DNA of 64,000 bases from Pseudoalteromonas sp. GCY (lineage in GTDB: Bacteria > Pseudomonadota > Gammaproteobacteria > Enterobacterales > Alteromonadaceae), in the NCBI RefSeq assembly GCF_016695175.1, contig NZ_CP068023.1, forward strand, positions 1,352,501 through 1,416,500, read 5' to 3'. The position numbers were made by a program, and so were the translations under genes. Positions 46,028-54,311 of the stretch are shown piece by piece (the stretch's first letter is position 1; each line of letters begins with the position of its first letter). Below the pieces are notes generated by a model. That model was not told the DNA's origin and did not search any database. It saw only the letters and a program-made list of their open reading frames with translations.

Positions 46028-46473
46028 TGGCAAATAACAAACTGACTTTATTGCTCAAGCTAGAAAAAGACAAAGAAGATAATCTTAGAGCGAATTTTGT
46101 TCAAGCGCAGCAGCACTTAGCAACAAACCAACAACGGTTATCGGGACTAAACGATTTCCGGTTGGAATACAGCATGCAGCTTCATAGTAAAGCACAAGTT
46201 GGTCTGTCTAGCGGTGGTTTCAATCAATACCATAACTTTATTAATAAGATTTAGCAGGCTATTGATCAGCAAGCAAAAACGGTCAACACCGCGAAGCAGG
46301 TGGTTGAACAACGTCGTAAGCTATGGTTAGCGCAACAGGCTAAAACGAAGGCAATTGAAAAGCTTATCGAGAAGCAAGCCCTCGCGAAGCAAACTCGTCT
46401 TGCCAAAGCAGAGCAAAAGATGCTTGATGAGTTTGCAACGAATCAGTTTGTACGAAGAGAGCGTGCTTGGTAA
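46027..46473 (+). pseudogene. fliJ: flagellar export protein FliJ, interrupted by an in-frame amber codon
   Basis: From ATG 46027 the frame encodes 75 residues of a typical FliJ N-terminus (KLTLLLKLEKDKEDNLRANFVQAQQHLATNQQRL) and meets TAG at 46252-46254. The same frame then stays open to TAA 46471-46473 and encodes AIDQQAKTVNTAKQVVEQRRKLWL and the terminal FATNQFVRRERAW, the normal FliJ C-terminus. Read through, the product would be 148 residues, the usual FliJ length. A one-base change such as GAG to TAG would explain the stop. FliJ is an antiparallel coiled coil that links FliI to FlhA; losing helix two should impair export. A sequencing error or amber suppression remains possible. The next in-frame ATG (46420) leaves only 17 residues. 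Confidence 0.9.
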
Positions 46474-46475
46474 GT

Positions 46476-46492
46476 TGGCTCGAAATATGCTT
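46476..46492 (+). promoter_or_regulatory. sigma-54 promoter of fliK operon
   Basis: TGGCTCGAAATATGCTT: -24 box TGGCTCG, exact GG-N10-GC spacing and ATGCTT at -12. It starts three bases after the fliJ stop. Initiation near 46501 gives a 115-base leader to fliK. The operon can therefore be expressed in spite of polarity from the fliJ stop. Confidence 0.68.
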
Positions 46493-46615
46493 CGTAATAA
46501 TTAGCGTTTTATTATTTAGGTAGTTCACTCGTAAAAGTCACTAATATTCATAGTGTTGGTTTTTAACGGTGTATTACAACGGCAGGACATTGCCACTTTA
46601 TGAGGTAGCTTTAAG

Positions 46616-48703
46616 ATGAATCTAATGCTTGCATCCATGCTGCAACGAGGCAGTAACGAGGTTGATATTAAAGAAAAATCCCAAGATATGGATGCTGAGG
46701 GTTCTGAGGGCGGCTCTGGGTTTAGTGCTTTAATGGCTGAGTTAGCGGAACAAGAGAGTGCAAGCAAGCAGGTAAAAGAATCTGCAGATCCTGTAACCTC
46801 AGATCTGGATGCGCCAATAGATAGCGAAGTGCCATCAGGTGATGATCCGCAGTCAGATGGTAAAGCGCAGAACTCTTCTTTTGTGCAACAAGGGGACGTA
46901 CCAACTTCTACTGTTAGCTACACCGACAAAGGTCAGGTCGTTGTGGACAAACCACTTCCTGATACCCCTGATAATGACTTGTATGCTCAGATCAGCGCTG
47001 CAAAACAGCAGAACACTTCACTGAGTCAAAACCCAACAGCGATTGCGCAATCGGTCAAAGAAGCATTGGGCAAAGCCCCTGAAGCTAATGAAGAAGTTGC
47101 TACTAGCGATAGTGCATCATCTCAGGAGCAGCTGCAAGACGAAGCGACCCCACCAATTCGGGGGTTGAAAGGCCAAACCGAAAACGCCGGCACGAAGATA
47201 ACCTCTTTGTTACAACAAGCCACTTCTTTGGATAGCCAAGACTCAGAAGGTGAGGTTGTTAAGCCTTCGTTAATGAACGACAGCACTGAAGCCGAAGAGC
47301 AAGTATTACAACCTAAGCTGCAAAAGGATACTAGCACTCAAGCCGTGGTTAGCAATACAAATGCAGAAAAACGGGATCCAGGTGCTGATAAGTCAGTTGG
47401 GTCTCAAGTTGAAGGTGAGTCTGAAACAGTACAATATAAAACGTCTATAATCGCTGAGAAGTTGGAAACTGCTAAATCTTCTGCTTCACCTGAAGCTAAG
47501 CAATCAGAGGCAAAGCAAATCGTCTCTGAGGCTAGTACACAAACTGCGAAAGACAAAAACTCAGTAGGTACAAAAAGCACTAGTGATGTGCAAACCATGG
47601 TAGAAAAGTTGACCGTACAGCAACAACAAGAATTAAAAGCCGTGATGGCTGGTAAGCTTGATATTTATGATGCGTCACCAAGTGTACAAAAAGCCGTAGC
47701 TCAGTTAATTGGTAAAGGTGTTGATCTCGCAAATGTACAGCAATTTAAAGCGTTTGTGCCATCCTCTGTCGTAACACAAACTTCAACAAACACGCCGAAA
47801 GAAGCTGCTACGGATGTTAAAAATGCTACTCAAGAGTCTTTTAATGTAAATAGCACGCAAGAAAAGTCTAACAGTGGCGAGCTGCAAACCGTGGTGGTTA
47901 AAGAGGGTGAACGTACTGACAAAAATGTAGCTGTAAATAAATTGGCTAGCGATGAAAAGTTAGCAGTAGAAAAGCAAAGTTCAGAAAAACAGAGCTCAGA
48001 AAAACAAATAAGCGAAAAGTTAGTTGATAAAGAGACTAGTAAGCTAATGCAAGCGGAAGTAAGCATCGCGAAAGAGGCTGTTAAAAATGAGCGTCAATCG
48101 GCTAGTGCCGCAACAGCGATACCAACTCCAGTCAAGCCTGAAGCAAGCCCTGTAAGTGCATCGCAAGACACAAGTTCACTAAACCAAACATTGAAAGAAG
48201 TTCAGCAAATTCAACAGTCTCAGCCAGCAAACCAAAGTTCAGCGCAGACAAAACAAGCAACAGATGCTAATCTTCAACAGGCGATTAACATAGCGCGTCA
48301 AGATGCTGCTAAAGAGTTGCATCAACGGGTCGGGCTGATGCTTAACCTTAACAATAAAGAAGCTGAAATTCGCTTAGATCCGCCTGAGCTTGGGGCGATG
48401 CAAATTCGGATAAAGAGCGATGCAGAGCAGGCTCAAGTGAATATTGTGGTGCAAAATCAGCAAGCTAAAGAGTTGTTAGAGCAATCACTCCCAAGGCTCA
48501 GAGAAATGTTAGCAGAGCAAGGTATTGAGCTGGGTGACAGCCAAATATCTCATCAGCAAGGTGGAAATACTGAGTCAGAGTCACAAACTGCTGATGGCAA
48601 TACGAGTGGACAGCAAGCTCTAGTTGATGAACCGGAGATTTCTGACAATTCACAATCGCCGCAAAAGAGAAATACTGATTCTGCAATAGATTACTATGCC
48701 TAA
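46616..48703 (+). CDS. fliK: flagellar hook-length control protein FliK
   Basis: 695 residues, long for FliK. The N-terminal 530 or so residues are low in complexity and rich in Ser, Gln, Glu, Lys and Ala, with a local SEKQ repeat (about 454-470). The conserved Flg_hook C-terminal domain (about 560-660) has VGLMLNLNNKEAEIRLDPPELGAMQIRIKSDAEQAQVNIVVQNQQAKELLEQSLPRLREMLAEQGIELGDSQIS. It measures hook length and triggers the FlhB substrate switch. Own sigma-54 promoter at 46476. Confidence 0.94.
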   Translation: MNLMLASMLQRGSNEVDIKEKSQDMDAEGSEGGSGFSALMAELAEQESASKQVKESADPVTSDLDAPIDSEVPSGDDPQSDGKAQNSSFVQQGDVPTSTVSYTDKGQVVVDKPLPDTPDNDLYAQISAAKQQNTSLSQNPTAIAQSVKEALGKAPEANEEVATSDSASSQEQLQDEATPPIRGLKGQTENAGTKITSLLQQATSLDSQDSEGEVVKPSLMNDSTEAEEQVLQPKLQKDTSTQAVVSNTNAEKRDPGADKSVGSQVEGESETVQYKTSIIAEKLETAKSSASPEAKQSEAKQIVSEASTQTAKDKNSVGTKSTSDVQTMVEKLTVQQQQELKAVMAGKLDIYDASPSVQKAVAQLIGKGVDLANVQQFKAFVPSSVVTQTSTNTPKEAATDVKNATQESFNVNSTQEKSNSGELQTVVVKEGERTDKNVAVNKLASDEKLAVEKQSSEKQSSEKQISEKLVDKETSKLMQAEVSIAKEAVKNERQSASAATAIPTPVKPEASPVSASQDTSSLNQTLKEVQQIQQSQPANQSSAQTKQATDANLQQAINIARQDAAKELHQRVGLMLNLNNKEAEIRLDPPELGAMQIRIKSDAEQAQVNIVVQNQQAKELLEQSLPRLREMLAEQGIELGDSQISHQQGGNTESESQTADGNTSGQQALVDEPEISDNSQSPQKRNTDSAIDYYA

Positions 48704-48746
48704 CACCTGCTATTATTGTAGTTAATAAAGATCATAAGGGCTTGCT

Positions 48747-49271
48747 ATGGCTGAAGAAACCGACTTAGAAATAGAAGAAACGGGTGGTTCTAAGAAAAAG
48801 CTGATTATCATTATTGCCGCGGCGGTATTGGTACTTGGCGGTGTCGCAGGGTTTTTCTTATTTTCAGGCTCAGACGCACCAGAAGAATCCTTAGCAGAAG
48901 AGACGACAGCAAGCGAAGCTAAAGCGGAGCAAGGTAGCGCTGCGCAAATGGGGAGCGCACTGTACGTTGCTATGCCTCGCCCGTTTGTTTTTAATGTACC
49001 TGGTGCCAGTCGTGATAGAATCGTGCAAATTAAAGTTCAGCTGCTGGTTCGCGGTGATGTCAATGAAGAAGTAGCAAAAAAGCATATTCCCTTGATTGAA
49101 GGTACTTTACTGAGCGTGTTTTCAACAACTACTGCAGATGAGCTAAGCACAAGTGCGGGTAAAGAAACGTTGCGCTTAACGGCACTAGATAAAGTTCAAG
49201 CTGCGATGGAAGGGGTTGAAGGTAGCAAAGTAATCGAGCGTGTGCTGTTTACTGGCTTTGTAATGCAATAA
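48747..49271 (+). CDS. fliL: flagellar basal body-associated protein FliL
   Basis: 174 residues. A short acidic cytoplasmic tail precedes a lysine stop and one membrane helix (KKLIIIIAAAVLVLGGVAGFFLF, about 17-38), then a periplasmic domain with MPRPFVFNVPGASRDRIVQIKVQLLVRG. The C-terminus ends VLFTGFVMQ as usual. It stabilises stators at the basal body. It precedes fliM by 10 bases. Confidence 0.94.
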   Translation: MAEETDLEIEETGGSKKKLIIIIAAAVLVLGGVAGFFLFSGSDAPEESLAEETTASEAKAEQGSAAQMGSALYVAMPRPFVFNVPGASRDRIVQIKVQLLVRGDVNEEVAKKHIPLIEGTLLSVFSTTTADELSTSAGKETLRLTALDKVQAAMEGVEGSKVIERVLFTGFVMQ

Positions 49272-49281
49272 GGTAGTATTT

Positions 49282-50376
49282 GTGAGCGATTTATTATCCC
49301 AAGACGAAATTGATGCGCTACTCCATGGTGTAGATGAAGTCGAAGAAGACGAAATCGGCGATGGTGGTGACGGCGAAGGTGCAGGTGCCTTACAGTATGA
49401 CTTTTCGTCTCAAGATAGAATTGTGCGTGGGCGAATGCCGACGCTTGAAATCGTTAATGAACGATTTGCCCGCCATATGCGGATCAGCCTTTTCAACATG
49501 ATGCGCCGTACCGCTGAGGTGTCTATCAATGGCGTTCAAATGCTGAAATTTGGCGAATATATCCATACTCTATTCGTTCCTACCAGCTTGAATATGGTGC
49601 GCTTTAGACCGCTAAAAGGTACTGGCCTGATAACCATGGAAGCGCGGCTGGTCTTTATTCTCGTAGACAACTTTTTTGGTGGGGATGGTCGTTATCATGC
49701 CAAGATCGAGGGGCGTGAATTTACACCAACAGAACGTCGTATCGTGCAGATGCTACTTAAGATCATCTTTGAAGATTACAAAGAAGCCTGGGCGCCGGTG
49801 ATGGATGTATCGTTTGAATACCTCGACTCAGAGGTCAACCCTGCGATGGCTAATATTGTGTCACCTACAGAAGTGGTGGTGATTAGTTCTTTTCACATCG
49901 AGTTAGACGGTGGAGGGGGAGATTTCCATATTTCACTGCCTTACTCTATGTTGGAACCTATTCGAGAGTTACTCGATGCTGGTGTTCAATCAGATACTGA
50001 AGATACCGATCTGCGCTGGAGTAAGGCGCTCCGTGACGAGATTATGGATGTAGAAGTTGAGATTTCTTCCCAGTTACTGGAAGTTGACTTATCACTGGAG
50101 CAAGTAATGAAGCTTCAAGCTGGTGATGTTATTCCTGTGGAAATGCCAGAGCATGTAACTGTTTTTATTGAGGAATTGCCAACGTTTAGAGCGAAAATGG
50201 GTCGTTCTCGTGATAATGTCGCGTTGCAGATCAGTGAAAAAATTAAACGTCCAGAATCAGTTAAGTCTGAGCTTCATGTATTTACCAAAGGTGGTAAAAA
50301 GCTCGATTCTGATGCTGAACTGGCAGAATTAGAAGAAGATCTACATCTTTCAGAAGGTGTGGATTTAGATTGGTAG
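49282..50376 (+). CDS. fliM: flagellar motor switch protein FliM
   Basis: 364 residues from GTG 49282. The N-terminal MSDLLSQDEIDALLHGVDE is the CheY-phosphate docking peptide. The middle domain has FARHMRISLFNMMRRTAEVSINGV, and the C-terminal SpoA domain is DVEVEISSQLLEVDLSLEQVMKLQAGDVIPVEMPEHVTVFIEELPTFRAKMG. It forms the C ring with FliG and FliN. Confidence 0.96.
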   Translation: MSDLLSQDEIDALLHGVDEVEEDEIGDGGDGEGAGALQYDFSSQDRIVRGRMPTLEIVNERFARHMRISLFNMMRRTAEVSINGVQMLKFGEYIHTLFVPTSLNMVRFRPLKGTGLITMEARLVFILVDNFFGGDGRYHAKIEGREFTPTERRIVQMLLKIIFEDYKEAWAPVMDVSFEYLDSEVNPAMANIVSPTEVVVISSFHIELDGGGGDFHISLPYSMLEPIRELLDAGVQSDTEDTDLRWSKALRDEIMDVEVEISSQLLEVDLSLEQVMKLQAGDVIPVEMPEHVTVFIEELPTFRAKMGRSRDNVALQISEKIKRPESVKSELHVFTKGGKKLDSDAELAELEEDLHLSEGVDLDW

Positions 50377-50448
50377 TCGCGGGCTTGTATACGCAATATC
50401 GTGAGACTAATTATGGACAACAAATTAACTTAATCAGGTAGTAATCCA

Positions 50449-50847
50449 ATGAGCGATGATCAAGATACTATGGACGAATGGGCAGCAGCACTCGCTGAAG
50501 CCGAAGGTGCCGAAAGTGGCAGTGAGCCAGAAGTTGCAGAGTTAGATGAACTCAAAGATTCAGCGCCTGCATTATCGTCAGATGAAAAACGTAAACTCGA
50601 TACCATTTTAGACATTCCAGTCACCATTTCTATGGAAGTTGGCCGTTCTAAAATTAATATTCGTAATTTACTCCAGCTAAATCAGGGCTCTGTTGTTGAG
50701 CTTGATCGCGTGGCCGGTGAACCGTTAGATGTGCTTGTTAATGGCACATTGATAGCGCACGGTGAAGTGGTTGTAGTAAACGACAAGTTTGGTATTCGCT
50801 TAACGGACGTCATTAGTCAGGTTGAGCGTATTAAAAAGCTACGTTAA
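50449..50847 (+). CDS. fliN: flagellar motor switch protein FliN
   Basis: 132 residues. An acidic N-terminal extension (about 1-45) is followed by the SpoA domain: LDTILDIPVTISMEVGRSKINIRNLLQLNQGSVVELDRVAGEPLDVLVNGTLIAHGEVVVVNDKFGIRLTDVIS. Builds the C-ring base. It overlaps fliO by one base. Confidence 0.96.
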   Translation: MSDDQDTMDEWAAALAEAEGAESGSEPEVAELDELKDSAPALSSDEKRKLDTILDIPVTISMEVGRSKINIRNLLQLNQGSVVELDRVAGEPLDVLVNGTLIAHGEVVVVNDKFGIRLTDVISQVERIKKLR

Positions 50848-51305
50848 TGCGCTGGGGTTGGTTTTTAGCAGTGTTTGGCATCGCTTTTTATACACGGGCT
50901 GCCACTGCAACAACCTCAGAGGCCGTACCTAAATCTTCTGTGGGAGCTGGTACCGCGGGGTTAAGCTCAGAGCTACTTTCCATGGGATTGTCTCTGATGT
51001 TGGTGATCCTACTTATTTTGGGGTTGGCATTTGTGCTAAAGCGTTTAAATCCCAATATAGTAAACCAGAAAGACTTTAAGGTGATCCGCAGTATATCGCT
51101 CGGTACGAAAGAGCGTTTACTGGTTATAGAGTTGGATGATAAACAGCACTTGCTCGGGGTAACACCAAATAATATCAATTATTTATATCAGCTAGAAACA
51201 CCACTGGATGATGTTAGCCGAACGCCATTTGCAAATGAGCTACAAAAGTTTTTAACGGGCAAAGGGCAAGTAGCCAATAACCATAATAAGAAAAGTCATG
51301 ATTAG
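50847..51305 (+). CDS. fliO: flagellar biosynthesis protein FliO
   Basis: 152 residues. The N-terminal hydrophobic segment ([19 protein letters not shown]) resembles a signal sequence. A membrane helix follows ([25 protein letters not shown], about 42-66), then a cytoplasmic part with [31 protein letters not shown]. FliO assists FliP assembly in the export gate. Overlaps fliP by eight bases. Confidence 0.9.
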   Translation: MRWGWFLAVFGIAFYTRAATATTSEAVPKSSVGAGTAGLSSELLSMGLSLMLVILLILGLAFVLKRLNPNIVNQKDFKVIRSISLGTKERLLVIELDDKQHLLGVTPNNINYLYQLETPLDDVSRTPFANELQKFLTGKGQVANNHNKKSHD

Positions 51306-52035
51306 ATTGCTAATACTCTGTTTATTACTGTTTTCTGGGGTAGCTTCTGCGGAAGGGATAGAAGCAATAAACGTTACAACAAATCCTGATGGCTCTCAAG
51401 AGTACTCAGTGACACTTCAAGTACTCGCCATTATGACAGCGCTGAGTTTTATTCCAGCAGCTGTTATCATGATGACTTCGTTTACTCGAATAATTGTTGT
51501 GCTTGCGATTTTGAGACAGGCGATTGGTCTGCAGCAGTCGCCATCGAATCAAATTTTACTCGGTTTATCGTTGTTTTTGACGTTATTTATAATGGCACCC
51601 ATATTTTCGCAGATAAATGATGAGGCTGTGCAGCCGTACATAAAAGAAGAAATCACGTCAATCCAAGCGCTTGAACGTGCTAAAGAACCGATGAAAGCCT
51701 TTATGCTGTCACAAACTCGAATTAAAGACCTTGAAACCTTTGCCAAGATAGCTGGTTATGACAAGCTTGATAGCCCTGAAGACACGCCGTTTATCGTTAT
51801 TATTCCGGCTTTCGTTACATCCGAGCTGCAAACGGCTTTTATTATCGGCTTTATGTTCTTTATTCCATTTTTGATAGTCGACTTAGTCGTAGCCAGTGTT
51901 TTGATGGCCATGGGTATGATGATGTTATCGCCAATGATAGTTTCCTTGCCGTTTAAGATTATGCTTTTTGTGCTCGTCGATGGTTGGAGTTTGGTCATGG
52001 GTACACTGGCCAGAAGCTTCGGATTGGGGGTGTAA
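51298..52035 (+). CDS. fliP: flagellar export gate protein FliP
   Basis: 245 residues with an N-terminal signal sequence ([17 protein letters not shown]), then four hydrophobic helices. [54 protein letters not shown] and [25 protein letters not shown] are diagnostic. Forms the export pore with FliQ and FliR. Confidence 0.96.
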   Translation: MIRLLILCLLLFSGVASAEGIEAINVTTNPDGSQEYSVTLQVLAIMTALSFIPAAVIMMTSFTRIIVVLAILRQAIGLQQSPSNQILLGLSLFLTLFIMAPIFSQINDEAVQPYIKEEITSIQALERAKEPMKAFMLSQTRIKDLETFAKIAGYDKLDSPEDTPFIVIIPAFVTSELQTAFIIGFMFFIPFLIVDLVVASVLMAMGMMMLSPMIVSLPFKIMLFVLVDGWSLVMGTLARSFGLGV

Positions 52036-52036
52036 T

Positions 52037-52306
52037 GTGGAACCAGAAGTCTTTGTCGATATCTTAAGTGATGCATTGTTTTTAGTCATCAAGCTGGTGG
52101 CGGCGATTGTAGTACCTGGGCTTTTAGTCGGTTTGGTTGTTGCTGTGTTTCAAGCAGCAACATCGATTAACGAACAAACATTAAGCTTTTTACCACGTTT
52201 AATTATCACGATTCTAGCCCTTATTTTTGGTGGCCATTGGTTAACTCAAGAACTGATGGACTATTTTAACCTCGTGGTAATGCGAATTCCTGAAATTGCA
52301 GGCTAA
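52037..52306 (+). CDS. fliQ: flagellar export gate protein FliQ
   Basis: 89 residues from GTG 52037, the standard FliQ length; a purine-rich GGGGGTG box lies just upstream. A longer in-frame extension to 51968 overlaps fliP and has no family similarity. Two membrane helices (LVIKLVAAIVVPGLLVGLVVAVFQAATSINEQTLSFLPRL and IITILALIFGGHW) match FliQ. Precedes fliR by two bases. Confidence 0.94.
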   Translation: MEPEVFVDILSDALFLVIKLVAAIVVPGLLVGLVVAVFQAATSINEQTLSFLPRLIITILALIFGGHWLTQELMDYFNLVVMRIPEIAG

Positions 52307-52308
52307 CC

Positions 52309-53088
52309 ATGGAGTTCACCTTTGCGGTAATCATGCAGTGGCTAAGTGATTTTTTACTTCCACTGGTGCGGATAAGCTCAATGATAATGGTAATGGCGGG
52401 GCTTGGAGCACAAAGTGTGCCGGCCCGAATTAAGTTTGCACTCGCTGTGGTTGTTACCTTCGCCGTGGTGCCCGTTTTGCCCAAATCAGAATTTACCGAT
52501 TTGTTCTCCTTTTCGATGATTTTGGTTGTTATTCAAGAAATGATGACCGGAGTTGCAATTGGTTTTGGCTCTCTATTGCTTTTAAATACTTTTATTATTG
52601 CGGGTCAAATCCTTGCTATGCAAACCGGCCTTGGTTTCGCATCTGTTGTTGACCCTGCCAATGGATTAAGTGTCCCTGCAGTCGGTCAGTTCTATTTAAT
52701 ATTAGCGACATTACTTTTTTTTGTTTATAACGGTCACCTGATGATGATACAAATGGTAGTGTATAGCTTCGAAAGCTTTCCCATTGCAGGTAATTGGTGG
52801 GCGGTAGATAATTTCTGGAGAATCGTTAATTGGGGGGGCTGGATGTTTTCTACGGCACTGGCTCTTGCGTTAGCTCCATTAACGGCAATGTTGGTTATCA
52901 ATATCTCGTTTGGGATCATGACCAGAGCTGCACCTCAGATGAATATTTTCTCTGTAGGGTTTGCTTTTACGCTGGTTGCGGGTCTTACCATTATTTGGGC
53001 GACATTGGGAAACTTCTTAGCACAATTTGAGTTTCAATGGCTCAAAATGACGGAGCTGATGTGCGACTTAATTGGTTGCACGGTTTAG
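52309..53088 (+). CDS. fliR: flagellar export gate protein FliR
   Basis: 259 residues with five to six hydrophobic helices. FLLPLVRISSMIMVMAGLGAQSVPARIKFALAVVVTFAVVP and LAMQTGLGFASVVDPANGLSVPAVGQFYLILATLLFFVYNGHLMMI are characteristic. Third component of the FliPQR pore, followed by flhB after nine bases. Confidence 0.96.
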   Translation: MEFTFAVIMQWLSDFLLPLVRISSMIMVMAGLGAQSVPARIKFALAVVVTFAVVPVLPKSEFTDLFSFSMILVVIQEMMTGVAIGFGSLLLLNTFIIAGQILAMQTGLGFASVVDPANGLSVPAVGQFYLILATLLFFVYNGHLMMIQMVVYSFESFPIAGNWWAVDNFWRIVNWGGWMFSTALALALAPLTAMLVINISFGIMTRAAPQMNIFSVGFAFTLVAGLTIIWATLGNFLAQFEFQWLKMTELMCDLIGCTV

Positions 53089-53097
53089 GAGTTTGAA

Positions 53098-54228
53098 ATG
53101 GCAGAAGATTCAGGTCAAGAACGCACCGAAGAACCCACCTCCAAGAAGATAAGTGATGCGAGGAGTAAAGGCCAGGTAGCCCGTTCTAAGGAGCTTGGGA
53201 CTACATTTGTCTTGTTGTTTTCTGCTATTGCTTTGCTGATGTATGGTCCTGGCATAGGAAAAGCGCTTTACAACGTGATGGGGCGAATGTTGTCGCTTAA
53301 TCGCAATGAAACCTACGATACAACCAAAATGTTTGCTGTGTGGGGAGATATTGGCGCTGAGCTGCTATTCCCAATGGCTATGTTCGTTTTTATTATCGCA
53401 ATTGCCGGAATAGTGGGGAATACGTTACTCGGTGGCTTTAACTTTTCTTGGCAAGCGGCTGCACCTAAAGCAAGTAAAATGTCACCGATGAAGGGACTGA
53501 AGCGAATGTTAGGCCCACAAGCGGCGATTGAGTTATTGAAGTCAGTTCTTAAGTTTGTATTAGTTGCAGGCTTTGCAATCTTGCTTATCAATATGTATTT
53601 TAACGAAATATTACACTTGAGTATTGAACAAATCCCTTCGAGTATAGAACATGCGTTAGAAATCATTGCGTGGATGTTTTTAGCGCTTAGTTGCACTATG
53701 ATTGTGATCTCCGCAATTGATGCGCCCTATCAAAGCTATAATCACCATAAGCAGTTAAAAATGACGCTGCAAGAAGTCAAGGATGAATACAAAAACTCGG
53801 AAGGTGATCCGCAAATAAAGGCGCGGATCCGCCGCACGCAAAGAGAAATGTCACAAAGGCGTATGATGCAAGATGTACCAGATGCCGATGTTGTTGTGAC
53901 CAACCCTACTCACTATTCGGTTGCGCTTAAATACGATACTGAACGAGCAGGGGCGCCTATTGTTATTGCAAAAGGGGTTGATGAGCTTGCGATGCAAATT
54001 AGAAAAATAGCCAAAGGAAATGAAGTGCCGATAGTGGAGTCACCCGTATTGACTCGTTCGCTTTACCACACTACCGAAGTGGGTGATCAAATCCCTGAAC
54101 AATTGTTTACCGCGGTTGCACAGGTACTTGCTTATGTATTTCAGCTGAATCGTTTCCAAAAAGGCAAAGGGAAAAGACCCGTTGCACTTACTCGAGATTT
54201 ACCAATCCCAGACGATTTGAAGCACTAA
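53098..54228 (+). CDS. flhB: flagellar export switch protein FlhB
   Basis: 376 residues. A charged N-terminus (QERTEEPTSKKISDARSKGQVARSKEL) precedes four membrane helices. The cytoplasmic domain contains the self-cleavage motif N269-P270-T271-H272 (VVVTNPTHYSVALKY). It switches export from hook to filament substrates together with FliK. An 83-base gap with a sigma-54 promoter separates it from flhA. Confidence 0.97.
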   Translation: MAEDSGQERTEEPTSKKISDARSKGQVARSKELGTTFVLLFSAIALLMYGPGIGKALYNVMGRMLSLNRNETYDTTKMFAVWGDIGAELLFPMAMFVFIIAIAGIVGNTLLGGFNFSWQAAAPKASKMSPMKGLKRMLGPQAAIELLKSVLKFVLVAGFAILLINMYFNEILHLSIEQIPSSIEHALEIIAWMFLALSCTMIVISAIDAPYQSYNHHKQLKMTLQEVKDEYKNSEGDPQIKARIRRTQREMSQRRMMQDVPDADVVVTNPTHYSVALKYDTERAGAPIVIAKGVDELAMQIRKIAKGNEVPIVESPVLTRSLYHTTEVGDQIPEQLFTAVAQVLAYVFQLNRFQKGKGKRPVALTRDLPIPDDLKH

Positions 54229-54257
54229 AATTGCTCTCATAAAAATAAGCTATTAAT

Positions 54258-54274
54258 TGGAACGTATATTGCAT
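54258..54274 (+). promoter_or_regulatory. sigma-54 promoter of flhA-flhF-flhG-fliA
   Basis: TGGAACGTATATTGCAT: GG-N10-GC exact, TTGCA at -12. Initiation near 54283 leaves 29 bases before the flhA start at 54312. Confidence 0.78.
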
Positions 54275-54311
54275 TTGTTGCTATGTGTCAATTTTTTGCT
54301 TGTGTTAAGTT

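Noticed and set aside
47953..48021. SEKQ repeats in fliK as a phase-variable tract
   Set aside because: Units are whole codons with base differences, so slippage would keep the frame; FliK linkers are commonly repetitive.
50393..50407. GGGCTTGTATACGC before fliN as a sigma-54 promoter
   Set aside because: Poor -24 and -12 boxes (ACGC), and fliN lies inside an operon already served by the fliK promoter.
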